Source: Nocardioides insulae DSM 17944
GTDB taxonomy: Bacteria > Actinomycetota > Actinomycetes > Propionibacteriales > Nocardioidaceae
Assembly: GCF_000422825.1 (NCBI RefSeq)
Contig: NZ_KE383930.1
Coordinates: 1 to 64,000, forward strand
Direction of reading: 5' to 3'
DNA length: 64,000 bases
The translations under genes were made by a program, and so were the position numbers. Below the pieces are notes generated by a model. That model was not told where the DNA came from. It was given only the letters and a program-made list of their open reading frames with translations, and searched no databases. Positions 52,056 through 60,600 of the stretch are shown in pieces. Within the stretch, counting starts at the first letter, position 1; each line of letters opens with the position of its first letter.

Positions 52056-52712
52056 TCAGTCGCCGCCGCGGGGTGCAGGGACGGCGGTGATCGCGTCGAC
52101 CGCGTCATCGGCCCGACGACCGCGCTCGGCCACCAGCACGCTCTCCACGATCCAGGCGAGATCGTCGGCGGTGGCCCTGGGGGACCCACTGGGTTGCATC
52201 ACCTGGCTCAGCACGGTCCGCACCACCATGTCGATCAGAGCCTCGACCTGACGCTGGGTCAGCAACTCCTCATAGGAGACCACTCGCGCGCGGATCACCG
52301 CACGGCAGGCCTCGAGCAGCGGCTGCGCATGGGTGGTGAGGAACGGGAGCAGATCGGTGTCGGCACCGTGCGTGGCCGAGACGACGGCATGCAGCACCTG
52401 GTTGTCCTGGGCCCGCTCGAGCACTGCCCGGCAGGACTTGCGGACCGCCTTGGTGAGGTCGGTGGGGGAGGCATCGAAGGCTGCGGACACCACCGCCAAG
52501 AAGCGCTCCAACTCCACCGCGATCACCGTCTCGGCGAGCTGCGGCTTGGCTCCGATCTCGTTGTAGACCGTCTGCCGGCTCACGCCGACCCGCTCGGCGA
52601 GCCGCCCCATGGTCACCCGCGACCAGCCGACCTCCGCGATCAGTTCGCTGGTCGCGTCGACGAGTCGCTCCCTGAGCGCCTGGTGGTGCTCGACCTGGCT
52701 GAGGGTGGCCAT
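52056..52712 (-). CDS. TetR-family transcriptional regulator
   Basis: A 218-residue regulator. The helix-turn-helix LVDATSELIAEVGWSRVTMGRLAERVGVSRQTVYNEIGAKPQLAE is typical TetR; the C-terminal ligand domain (about 70-200) is unique. ATG 52712 has a TAGGCT box six bases upstream. It is divergent from ppgK with 79 bases between the starts. No inverted repeat stands out in that gap, so its target is not clear. Confidence 0.9.
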   Translation of the reverse strand: MATLSQVEHHQALRERLVDATSELIAEVGWSRVTMGRLAERVGVSRQTVYNEIGAKPQLAETVIAVELERFLAVVSAAFDASPTDLTKAVRKSCRAVLERAQDNQVLHAVVSATHGADTDLLPFLTTHAQPLLEACRAVIRARVVSYEELLTQRQVEALIDMVVRTVLSQVMQPSGSPRATADDLAWIVESVLVAERGRRADDAVDAITAVPAPRGGD

Positions 52713-52718
52713 GGACGC

Positions 52719-52784
52719 AGCCTAGGGCGTTTTCCGCAGCGACGGGGCCAGACCCGGCACGACCACGTCGAGCCCCGCTACCGT
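52719..52784. promoter_or_regulatory. divergent leaderless promoters of TetR and ppgK
   Basis: Minus-strand TAGGCT (52719-52724) lies six bases before the TetR ATG. Plus-strand TACCGT (52779-52784) lies seven bases before the ppgK GTG at 52792. Confidence 0.5.
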
Positions 52785-52791
52785 GCTTGGT

Positions 52792-53565
52792 GTGAGCGTC
52801 ACTCTCCCCTTCGGCATCGACTTCGGCGGCACCGGCATCAAGGGGGCGCCGGTCGATCTCGACGCGGGTGGCTTCGCCGCCGAGCGGGTCCGCATCACCA
52901 CGCCGCGTCCCTCGACGCCGGCGCGGATCGCCGAGGTGTTCGTCGAGCTGCTGAGTCACTTCCCCGACTCCACCGGGCCCGTCGGCGTGACCGTGCCCGG
53001 CGTGGTCCGCCACGGCGTGGTCCACTCCGCCGCCAACATCGACGACTCCTGGATCGGCACGGACGCCGATGCCGTCTTCACCGAGGCGACCGGCCGGGAC
53101 GTCCACGTCGTCAACGACGCCGACGCCGCCGGCCTCGCCGAGGTGAGGTACGGCGCCGCCCGCGGACGTCGCGGGCTGGTCATCGTGACGACCCTCGGCA
53201 CCGGCATCGGCTCCGCCCTCGTGTACGACGGCACCCTGGTGCCCAACTCCGAGCTCGGCCATCTCGAACTGCACGGGCAGGACGCCGAGCACCGCGCCGC
53301 CAACAGCGCCCGCCAGCGGGAGGACCTGTCCTGGGAGAAGTGGGCGCACCGGCTCACGAAGTACTACCGCCATCTCGAAACCCTGTTCTCCCCCGACCTG
53401 TTCGTGGTCGGTGGCGGGGTGAGCAAGGACGCCGCGGAGTTCCTCCCGCTGCTCGAGATCGACACCGAGATCGTTCCCGCCGTGCTGCGCAACAAGGCCG
53501 GCGTCGTCGGCGCCGCCCTCAATGCCGCCGAGGCCGCCGAAGCCGCCCGGGCCGCCGGGCACTGA
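52792..53565 (+). CDS. ppgK: polyphosphate glucokinase
   Basis: A 257-residue ROK-fold glucokinase. The phosphate loop [12 protein letters not shown] is followed by [40 protein letters not shown] with the catalytic Asp, [22 protein letters not shown] and the PpgK-typical [36 protein letters not shown]. It phosphorylates glucose with polyphosphate (and usually ATP), a hallmark of actinobacteria. GTG 52792 is preferred to GTG 52783 because of the TACCGT box. Confidence 0.94.
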   Translation: MSVTLPFGIDFGGTGIKGAPVDLDAGGFAAERVRITTPRPSTPARIAEVFVELLSHFPDSTGPVGVTVPGVVRHGVVHSAANIDDSWIGTDADAVFTEATGRDVHVVNDADAAGLAEVRYGAARGRRGLVIVTTLGTGIGSALVYDGTLVPNSELGHLELHGQDAEHRAANSARQREDLSWEKWAHRLTKYYRHLETLFSPDLFVVGGGVSKDAAEFLPLLEIDTEIVPAVLRNKAGVVGAALNAAEAAEAARAAGH

Positions 53566-53722
53566 GACCTCGCCCGAGGCGATTGGTACCTCGGCAGGCT
53601 CGGCCGGATGTCGACGCAGACCAGACGGGACAGCGTCACAGAAGGTACCGCTCGGACCCGGGGAGAGCGTGGATCCCGCCACACCGGGCGGCTGGTCGTG
53701 GGCTGAGCCAAGCCCAAGATTC

Positions 53723-53773
53723 TGCACTTTTGGAGGCGGAGTGCAGACTTGCACTTCGTGAGCGAAAGTGCAA
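53723..53773. promoter_or_regulatory. paired operator candidates of the TetR-MMPL operon
   Basis: TGCACT (53723-53728) faces AGTGCA (53740-53745), and TTGCACTT (53749-53756) faces AAGTGCAA (53766-53773). Four half-sites of one TTGCACTTT-like motif lie within 51 bases and extend over the start codon of the TetR gene, as expected for autorepression. Confidence 0.62.
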
Positions 53774-54366
53774 CGACGACCAGTCGACGGGAGCGCACGT
53801 CCCGGACGATCTCCGAGTGCGCCCAGCGGCTGGCCGACCTGCACGGGCTGGACGGATTCACCATGGAGCAGTTGGCCGCGGCGGCGGGCGTGTCCCGGCG
53901 TACCGTCTTCAACTACTTCGACGGCAAGCTCGAGGCCGTGGTCGGCGAGGACCTCGGCGACAGGGGACGGCACGAGCGGCTCTTCGAGATCTTCGGCCGC
54001 GGCGGACCCAACGGCGAGCTGATCGCCGACCTCCGAGCCGCGGCGGTCGCCGTGGTGGCCTCGGACGACGAGGACCTCGACCCGCAGGCGATCGCCAGGT
54101 CCCTTCGGCTGCTGCGCCGCGAGCCCCGCGTCCTCCATGTCATTCACCTGAGGCTGGAGGAGGCCTGCACCCAGCTGGCCGAGCTGATCGAGACCCGGGA
54201 GGGCCCGGCGTTCGGGGCCGAGCGGGCGCGGGTCCTCGCCAAGATCCTGATCAGCATCTTCGACCTCGCCCTGGACGCGTTCGTCGAGGACCCGTCCGTC
54301 ACCCTGGCCGACCACGTCGGCCGCACCTTCGACACCGTGCACGACCTGCTCGGCAGAACCTCCTGA
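53749..54366 (+). CDS. TetR-family regulator of the adjacent MMPL transporter
   Basis: About 205 residues. The helix-turn-helix is TISECAQRLADLHGLDGFTMEQLAAAAGVSRRTVFNYFDGKLEAV, followed by a helical ligand domain. The start is not certain: TTG 53749 has GGAG seven bases upstream, while GTG 53758 is a second choice; both lie inside the repeated operator. The MMPL gene begins 28 bases after the stop, so the regulator and pump form one autoregulated operon, a frequent drug- or lipid-efflux arrangement. Confidence 0.87.
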   Translation: MHFVSESATTTSRRERTSRTISECAQRLADLHGLDGFTMEQLAAAAGVSRRTVFNYFDGKLEAVVGEDLGDRGRHERLFEIFGRGGPNGELIADLRAAAVAVVASDDEDLDPQAIARSLRLLRREPRVLHVIHLRLEEACTQLAELIETREGPAFGAERARVLAKILISIFDLALDAFVEDPSVTLADHVGRTFDTVHDLLGRTS

Positions 54367-54394
54367 TCCACTCTCCCAAGGAGCCGAAACACCC

Positions 54395-56734
54395 ATGGCA
54401 AAACTCCTCTACCGACTCGGAAAGGCCGGCTACCGCCGCTGGCCCTTCTTCCTGGTCGGCTGGCTGGTCGTCCTCGTCGGCGTGGGCGCCTTCGCAACGA
54501 CGCAGTCCAAGCCGATGTCCGACAGCTTCACCATCCCCGGCCTCGAGTCGGTCGAGGCCGCCGAAGAGCTGCCCGAGCTGATCGGCGGTGAGTCCTCGCC
54601 GCTGGAGGAGGCCACCATCGAGGTGGTCGTCGGCGCCCCCGAGGGCGAGAGCCTCACAGACCCGGAGAACACCGCCGCGGTCCAGCAGCTCGTCCAGGAC
54701 CTCACCGCGCTTGATGAGGTGCCCGATCAGATCCCCGTGATCTGGACCCCCGAGCAGGCCAAGGCCGCCGCCCAGGCGACCGCGCAGGCCCTCTCCCAGC
54801 AGCAGGGTCAGGAGATCACCACCCAGCAGGCCGAGGAGATGCTCCTGGCCCAGCTGAAGTCGCAGCCGCCGCTCTCCGAGGATGGCGGGATCGGCATCAT
54901 CTCCACCAAGTTCGACGTGGACGAGATCACGGACGTCACCCCGGCGATGCAGCAGGACGTCATCGACGTCGCCGAGGACAACGCCGACGCCTCCGGCCTC
55001 ACCATCGAGGTCCGCGGTCAGGGCATGCAGACCATGGAGATCGGTGGCGCCTCGGCCGAGCTGATCGGTATCGCCCTCGCGCTGCTCATCCTGGCCCTCA
55101 CCTTCGGTGCCTTCGTGGCCGCCGGCCTTCCGATCATCACCGCGGCCATCGGCGTGGGCCTCGGCTCACTCGGCATCACCGCCATGACGGCGTTCGTCGA
55201 CGTCTCCTCCACCACTCCGATGCTGGCCACCATGATCGGCCTCGCGGTCGGCATCGACTACGCGTTGTTCATCCTGCACCGCTATCGCGGCGAACTCGAC
55301 CACACCGACGACCGTGAGGAAGCCATCGGCGTCGCGGTCGGTACGGCGGGCTCGGCGGTCGTCTTCGCCGGCCTCACCGTGGTCATCGCCCTGGCCGCGC
55401 TCAGCGTGGTGGGCATCCCGTTCCTCACCTACATGGGTCTCGGCGCCGCGGCCACGGTGGTCATCGCCGTCTTCGTCGCGCTCACCCTGCTGCCGGCCGT
55501 GCTCGGCCTGCTGAAGTCGAAGGCCTTCGGTCTCACCTTCCGCAAGTACGTGCCGAAGCGGGACAAGTCCGGCCGCGTCCTCAACAACGGTGTCCGCTGG
55601 GCCCGATTCGTCGGCAAGGCCCCGCTGCTGTGGGTGCTGATCGTGATCATCGGCCTGGGCTCGATCGCCATCCCGTTCAAGGACCTCCGCCTGGGCATGC
55701 CCAGCGATGCCACCGCGCCGGAGGACAGCTCGCGCTACCAGGCCGTCCAGCTGATCGAGGACGGTTTCGGCCCCGGTCGTCTCGACCCGCTGATGCTGGT
55801 CGTCGACACCCGCGGCATCGACGACCCGGCACAGACGCAGGCGGCGTACCAGCAGATCACCGAATGGGTCGGCAGCCAGGACGGCGTCGCCCGCGTGGTG
55901 CCGCCGACCCCCGGCGAGAACGGCGGGATCGTGCTGATCGAGCCCGAGTCCGGGCCGGACGACGAGGCCACCGAGAGCCTCCTGGACTCCCTGCGCGAGG
56001 GCGAACCCGGCATGGAGGAACAGACCGGCGCCGACCTGGCCGTGACCGGCACGACCGCGATCATGGCGGACATCTCGCAGAAGCTGAACGACGCGCTGAT
56101 CCCCTACCTCGCGATCGTGATCGGGCTGGCGTTCATCCTGCTGATGCTGGTGTTCCGCTCGATCCTGGTGCCGCTGACCGCCACCCTGGGCTTCCTGCTC
56201 TCGGTGCTGGCCACGCTCGGCGCGACCGTCGAGCTGTTCCAGAAGGGCACCTTCGGGATCTTCGAGGGCGGTCCGATCATCAGCTTCATGCCGATCTTCC
56301 TGGTCGGCGTGGTCTTCGGGCTGGCGATGGACTACCAGGTCTTCCTGGTCACCCGGATCCGGGAGGCGCACGTCCACGGGGCGTCGTACCGCGAGGCGGT
56401 CGTCGACGGCTTCCGCAACAGCGCCCGCGTGGTCACCGCGGCCGCCCTGATCATGACCTCGGTCTTCGCCGGCTTCATCGCGATGGACGACGTCATCATC
56501 AAGTCGATGGGCTTCGCCCTGGCCGTGGCCGTCATCTTCGACGCGTTCGTGGTGCGGATGCTGCTCATCCCGGCGCTGATGTACCTGATGAAGGAGAAGG
56601 CCTGGTGGCTCCCGCGCTGGCTGGACAAGATCCTGCCCAACGTGGACGTCGAGGGCGAGAGCCTCGAGCGGCACTACCTCGCCGACCACTACAAGGAGCA
56701 CCCGGAGGACCTGCCCGAGGGCGTCAAGGCCTGA
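54395..56734 (+). CDS. MMPL/RND family membrane transporter
   Basis: A 779-residue RND transporter with two six-helix blocks and two large external loops (about 40-205 and 425-550); the first loop is rich in Gln and Ala (AKAAAQATAQALSQQQGQE). The motif-4-type helices VGIDYALFILHRYRGEL and GLAMDYQVFLVTRIREA are intact. The C-terminus extends into the cytoplasm after KAWWLPRWLDKILP. AAGGAG lies about 11 bases before the ATG. Substrate is a lipid or drug, unknown. A strong terminator follows. Confidence 0.93.
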   Translation: MAKLLYRLGKAGYRRWPFFLVGWLVVLVGVGAFATTQSKPMSDSFTIPGLESVEAAEELPELIGGESSPLEEATIEVVVGAPEGESLTDPENTAAVQQLVQDLTALDEVPDQIPVIWTPEQAKAAAQATAQALSQQQGQEITTQQAEEMLLAQLKSQPPLSEDGGIGIISTKFDVDEITDVTPAMQQDVIDVAEDNADASGLTIEVRGQGMQTMEIGGASAELIGIALALLILALTFGAFVAAGLPIITAAIGVGLGSLGITAMTAFVDVSSTTPMLATMIGLAVGIDYALFILHRYRGELDHTDDREEAIGVAVGTAGSAVVFAGLTVVIALAALSVVGIPFLTYMGLGAAATVVIAVFVALTLLPAVLGLLKSKAFGLTFRKYVPKRDKSGRVLNNGVRWARFVGKAPLLWVLIVIIGLGSIAIPFKDLRLGMPSDATAPEDSSRYQAVQLIEDGFGPGRLDPLMLVVDTRGIDDPAQTQAAYQQITEWVGSQDGVARVVPPTPGENGGIVLIEPESGPDDEATESLLDSLREGEPGMEEQTGADLAVTGTTAIMADISQKLNDALIPYLAIVIGLAFILLMLVFRSILVPLTATLGFLLSVLATLGATVELFQKGTFGIFEGGPIISFMPIFLVGVVFGLAMDYQVFLVTRIREAHVHGASYREAVVDGFRNSARVVTAAALIMTSVFAGFIAMDDVIIKSMGFALAVAVIFDAFVVRMLLIPALMYLMKEKAWWLPRWLDKILPNVDVEGESLERHYLADHYKEHPEDLPEGVKA

Positions 56735-56754
56735 CCGGCTGACTCACCAGATGG

Positions 56755-56796
56755 CACGAAGGGGCGGAACCCGGCACGGGTTCCGCCCCTCTCGTG
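56755..56796. terminator. bidirectional terminator between MMPL and metallo-hydrolase genes
   Basis: AGGGGCGGAACCC (56760-56772) pairs perfectly with GGGTTCCGCCCCT (56778-56790) across a 5-base GGCAC loop, and CACGA with TCGTG extend the stem beyond one bulge. It sits between two convergent genes, 20-odd bases from the MMPL stop and from the metallo-hydrolase stop. Confidence 0.85.
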
Positions 56797-56810
56797 TCCT
56801 CGACGAAGGA

Positions 56811-57884
56811 TCAGAGCACGATCACGTCGAGTTGCTCGGGGGCGATCAGGGTGCCGGCGTACCCGAGCTCCCCGGCCGCCGCCTCGGCCTTGGCCAGGTA
56901 GACGCTCCCCGGCTGCGGGAACGGCGTGTAGTGGCTCATCACGATCCGCCCGGCCCCGGAGAGCCGCCCGACCTTGGGCAGGTCGCGGACATCGGAGTGG
57001 GTGGCGAGCAGGTGGGTGCGCAGCTCGGCCCCCTGCTGGGCGGGCATCTGCGCGACGACCTTCTCCACATTGTCGTTGTCCTGGGCCTCGTGCACGATCA
57101 CATCGACGTCCTGGCTCAGGGCCACCAGGTTGGCGTCGGGCGCGGCCGTGTCCCCGGAGAAGACCACCTGCTTGCCGGTGGACTTGACGGTGAACCGATA
57201 GGCGTAGGCATCCTCCAACTCCTCGCCGTGGAAGACCCGGGTGGCGTCGACGACGACCAGATCGTCCTCCATGACCCGCGTGACCGGCGCTCGCCGGCCG
57301 CCGCGGTGCACCCGGACATCGTGCGCGCGCACGGCCGGGAAGGTCCCGAACCCGCCACCGCTCTCGAAGTTCTCGATCTCCAGGCCGTAGCCCATCCGCA
57401 GGCCCAGGGCCACCCGCTGCATGTGGGGAGGACCCCACAGGTCCAGCGCCGGCCGGCTCGGCGTCCCGGTCCAGCCGTGCATCGCCAACCCCATCAGCCC
57501 CGAGGTGTGGTCGAGGTGGTGGTGGGTGATGAAGACGTGCCGCAGCGAGGCGAAGCCGAGCCCGGAGGCGGCCAACTGGTCCGCGGTGTTGTTGCCCGCA
57601 TCGACCAGGTAGGTCTGGCCCTCGACGACGAGGGCGACCGCCGGCTTGGCGCGGCCCGGGTTGATCTTCGGCCCGCCGTCGACACCGAGCATGACCAGCC
57701 GGTCACCGGTCGCGGCCGCTCCCGTCGTACCGCTGGCGGTGGAGGCCGCCGCGGCCGCGCCGGGGAGGCCGGCCCCTGCGACGCCGGCGGCACCGGCAAG
57801 GGCGGCCGCGGTCCGGAGCAGGCTGCGGCGGCTCGGACCTCCCTGCTGCGGGTTGCCGTCCTCGGGTCGGGGGGTGTGGGACAT
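56811..57884 (-). CDS. Tat-exported MBL-fold metallo-hydrolase
   Basis: A 357-residue protein. A twin-arginine signal (PSRRSLLRTAAALAG, Arg19-Arg20) is followed by an Ala-rich cleavage region near residue 50. The metal-binding motif THHHLDHTSG is at residues 120-129, and later ligands include FSGDTAAPDANL, VHEAQ and HYTPFP, as in RNase Z-like and phosphodiesterase-like MBL proteins. It folds and takes its metals before export. Start ATG has GGAG upstream. The substrate outside the membrane is unknown. Confidence 0.88.
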   Translation of the reverse strand: MSHTPRPEDGNPQQGGPSRRSLLRTAAALAGAAGVAGAGLPGAAAAASTASGTTGAAATGDRLVMLGVDGGPKINPGRAKPAVALVVEGQTYLVDAGNNTADQLAASGLGFASLRHVFITHHHLDHTSGLMGLAMHGWTGTPSRPALDLWGPPHMQRVALGLRMGYGLEIENFESGGGFGTFPAVRAHDVRVHRGGRRAPVTRVMEDDLVVVDATRVFHGEELEDAYAYRFTVKSTGKQVVFSGDTAAPDANLVALSQDVDVIVHEAQDNDNVEKVVAQMPAQQGAELRTHLLATHSDVRDLPKVGRLSGAGRIVMSHYTPFPQPGSVYLAKAEAAAGELGYAGTLIAPEQLDVIVL

Positions 57885-58178
57885 CGGTTCTCCGTTTCGC
57901 TGGACCGGCCGCTGCGATGGCAGGAGGTGACGGGCGTCACCACGACCGGCGCCCACCCTCTTCTCCTCGGGTCGCGTGCCGCAGCCGCGTTTCCGATCAT
58001 CGGCAGCAAATTCTGGTGGCGGGGGCTGGTGAACGACTCGGGCGCGTAGACGATCGGCGATCGCCGCCGTGGCTTCAGCGGCGATGAGTCCGCCTCGTCG
58101 CTTGGTATCGGTCAGGGGCGTCGCCCGCCGCGGACACGACGACCCTCGTCGACTTGGCCACGCTGTCAGGCTTGCGGG

Positions 58179-59225
58179 ATGGGACGGATGAAGGCTGTCG
58201 TGCTCACCGCTCACGGTGGGCCCGAGGTTCTGGTTCTGGACGACGCCCACCCCCGGCCGGTCCCGGAGGCCCACGAGGTGCTGGTGCGGGTGTGCGCGGC
58301 GGCCGTGAACAACACGGACATCTGGACCCGGCAGGGCGCCTACGGCCTGCCCGGCGACCCGAGCGCGTTGGCGGGCTGGCGCGGACCCCTCACCTTTCCC
58401 CGGATACAGGGTGGCGACATCGCAGGTGTGATCGCGGAGGTCGGTGCTGAGGTGGACCCCGCTCGTGTCGGTCAGCGGGTCCTGGTGGATCCGGCGTTGT
58501 ACCGCGACGGGTCCCGGAACGCCCCACCGGTCGGATTGCTGGGCAGCGAGGCCGACGGTGGCTTCGCCGAGTTCGTGACGGTGCGGGCCGAGCAGGCCCA
58601 CGACGTGACCGGTTCGCCGCTCACCGACGAGGAGCTGGCGGCCTTGCCGGTGGCCTACGGAACGGCGATGGGCATGGTGGAGCGCGCCGGCATCGGCGCG
58701 GGTGAGACGGTCCTGGTCACCGGCGCCTCGGGCGGCGTCGGCCTGGCCGTGGTCCAGCTGGCGGCGGCGCGTGGCGCCCGGGTCATCGGGGTCACCAGCG
58801 CCGGCAAGTCGGCCGACGTACTGACCGCCGGCGCCGTACACACGATCGACCGCGCTCAGGACCTCGTCGAGCAGCTCGGGCGCGCCGGCCTCGACCGGAT
58901 CGACGCGATCGCCGACGTCGCCGGCGGTCCGCTGATCGCGCAACTCATGCCGCTGGTGCGGGACGACGGTCGCTGGGTCATCGCGGGGGCCGTGGCGGGC
59001 CCGGTCGTGGAGTTCGATCTGCGCCGCCTCTACCTGCACAACATCACGCTGATCGGCTCCTCGATGCACACGCGTGACCACTTCGCCGTCCTCCTCGACC
59101 TTGCCCGTCGGGGCGAGATCCGGCCGATGATCGCGGGGCGCTACGCGTTGGCGGATCTCGCCGCGGCCCAGGAACACTTCGCCGGTCAGCGGCGTGCGGG
59201 GAAGATCGTCCTCTCCGTTCCGTGA
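58179..59225 (+). CDS. zinc-independent MDR alcohol dehydrogenase/quinone oxidoreductase
   Basis: A 348-residue medium-chain dehydrogenase. The N-terminal GroES fold has KAVVLTAHGGPEVLVLDDAHPRPVPEAHEVLVRV and DIWTRQGAYG; the nucleotide fold has VTGASGGVGLAVVQLA. The structural zinc cysteines are absent, so this is the quinone-reductase-like branch using NADPH. ATG 58179 has a CAGGCT box six bases upstream; ATG 58188 is an alternative. Substrate probably an enone or quinone. Confidence 0.88.
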   Translation: MGRMKAVVLTAHGGPEVLVLDDAHPRPVPEAHEVLVRVCAAAVNNTDIWTRQGAYGLPGDPSALAGWRGPLTFPRIQGGDIAGVIAEVGAEVDPARVGQRVLVDPALYRDGSRNAPPVGLLGSEADGGFAEFVTVRAEQAHDVTGSPLTDEELAALPVAYGTAMGMVERAGIGAGETVLVTGASGGVGLAVVQLAAARGARVIGVTSAGKSADVLTAGAVHTIDRAQDLVEQLGRAGLDRIDAIADVAGGPLIAQLMPLVRDDGRWVIAGAVAGPVVEFDLRRLYLHNITLIGSSMHTRDHFAVLLDLARRGEIRPMIAGRYALADLAAAQEHFAGQRRAGKIVLSVP

Positions 59226-59288
59226 ACCGCCGGCTCGTTGGCGGCCTCGCGGTCCGACGCGTACGACGGCTCGTGGAGCGGAGTCACC

Positions 59289-59804
59289 TCACGCCCTTCC
59301 GTAGGCCCAGGGGGACCAGGACGTGAAGCCTTCGGGTCGCATCCGGGTGGCGACCCAGTGCCCCTCGGGGATGTCTTCGGACCCGTCCGGGGTGCCGAGG
59401 TCCTTGGTCTCGTCCCCCTCGACGAGGAAATGGTCGGTGTCGAGGTGGTCGGACGGGGTCCCCTCCACGTCCGCGTGGCCATAGACCCTGACCTCGACCT
59501 CCAACCGGCGCCCGTCGCTGCGCTGATCCCGCAGTTCCAGGGTCTCCCCGTCCGAGAAGAACCGGGCGTAGTAGGCCGGGGCCTCGTCCGTGCCCACCTC
59601 GAGCCAGCGCAGCAGTGCCCCGGAGCCACCATCACTCACCTCCCCGAGGTGACTGTGCAGGCGGTACGGCGACACGGCATCGCCGGCCGCCTCCCCATCG
59701 GGCGCGGCGGCGGCCGGGCCCGGCACCAGGATGGCGGCCATCGCGATCGTGCCACCGACTCCCGCTGCCCGGGCGACCATGCGACCCCGTTTCGTCTCCC
59801 CCAT
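59289..59804 (-). CDS. secreted protein of unknown function
   Basis: 171 residues with a clear signal peptide (MGETKRGRMVARAAGVGGTIAMAAILVPGPAAAA, cleavage after AAA). The mature part is acidic and hydrophilic; it contains LLRWLEVGTDEAPAYYARFFSDGETLELRDQ and a C-terminal GHWVATRMRPEGFTSWSPWAYG. No domain is recognised and there are no cysteines. Start ATG 59804 has a G-rich ribosome site upstream. Confidence 0.75.
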   Translation of the reverse strand: MGETKRGRMVARAAGVGGTIAMAAILVPGPAAAAPDGEAAGDAVSPYRLHSHLGEVSDGGSGALLRWLEVGTDEAPAYYARFFSDGETLELRDQRSDGRRLEVEVRVYGHADVEGTPSDHLDTDHFLVEGDETKDLGTPDGSEDIPEGHWVATRMRPEGFTSWSPWAYGRA

Positions 59805-59887
59805 CCTCAACGCCCCCCTGGCGTGTTCGAACCGGCCTCGACCGGCAGGTTGCTGGATTCATGACAGCCCACGACACCACCGGCCTT

Positions 59888-59952
59888 CTAATGGGTCAAG
59901 ATCGGTCTATACCATTAGTCACATGAGGGAGGGCAGATTGTTACCGTTAGTC
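59888..59952. promoter_or_regulatory. triple ACCATTAG-type motif upstream of the CGNR gene
   Basis: An inverted CTAATGGGT (59888-59896), then TACCATTAGTC (59910-59920) and TACCGTTAGTC (59942-59952), the last overlapping the TACCGT -10 box (59942-59947). The two direct copies are 32 bases apart, about three helical turns. This looks like an autoregulatory operator. Confidence 0.6.
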
Positions 59953-59954
59953 CG

Positions 59955-60557
59955 GTGAACCCACCCTCGACGATCTGGCCGGTCTTGCTCACCGAGCCGC
60001 CGGCCCTGGATCTGGTCAACACCCGGATGTACGTCGGCGAGAACTGGGTGGACCTCCTCGACCATCCCGAGCAGCGCGCCGAGTGGCTCCGGGCCCATGC
60101 CGAACGGCTCGACCTCGACCTGGGCGAGAGCGCCTTCACCGACCGGGCCGCAGCGGCACTCAGGGCCGTGCGCGCCGACGCCGCCGCCGCGGTCGAACCC
60201 GCCCGCCATGGCCGCAGGCCACCGGCGACGGCCCTCGCCGGGCTGAACCGGGTGATCGGCGCCGCACCGGCGGCACCGCAGGCGCGCTGGGACGGCGCCG
60301 CGCTGATCGCCGAGACCCGTCGGACCGGACCCTTCGCCGACCGCCTCGCCGCCACGTTCGCCGAGGCGACGGTCCGCCTCCTCACCGGGCCGGACATCGG
60401 CAAGGTACGTCTGTGCGATGCCCCGGCGTGCGTGATGCTGTTCCTCGCCCGCAACCCCAACCGGCGGTGGTGCATGCCGAGCATCTGCGGCAACCGCGCC
60501 CGCGTCGCGCGCTACTACCTACGGCACAAGCCCGACCCGGGCGACGCGGTCCGGTGA
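59955..60557 (+). CDS. CGNR zinc-finger (ABATE domain) regulator
   Basis: A 200-residue protein. The N-terminal ABATE-type domain begins EPPALDLVNTRMYVGENWVDLL; the C-terminal zinc module has RLCDAPACVMLFLARNPNRRWCMPSICGNRARV, with the four cysteines and the signature CGNR. Such proteins are predicted transcriptional regulators of stress or metabolite response. GTG 59955 has a TACCGT box seven bases upstream. Repeated motifs in the same gap point to autoregulation. Confidence 0.88.
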   Translation: MNPPSTIWPVLLTEPPALDLVNTRMYVGENWVDLLDHPEQRAEWLRAHAERLDLDLGESAFTDRAAAALRAVRADAAAAVEPARHGRRPPATALAGLNRVIGAAPAAPQARWDGAALIAETRRTGPFADRLAATFAEATVRLLTGPDIGKVRLCDAPACVMLFLARNPNRRWCMPSICGNRARVARYYLRHKPDPGDAVR

Positions 60558-60600
60558 TCCCTCCTCCGCGCTCTGGTCCGACCGGAGACCCGGCGCCGGG

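Noticed and set aside
57885-59177. Long upstream extension of the metallo-hydrolase frame
   Set aside because: It runs antisense through the alcohol dehydrogenase gene; the Tat signal and ribosome site fix the start at 57884.
59820-59850. T-loop-like GTTCGAAC sequence resembling a tRNA arm
   Set aside because: No D, anticodon or acceptor stems can be formed around it.
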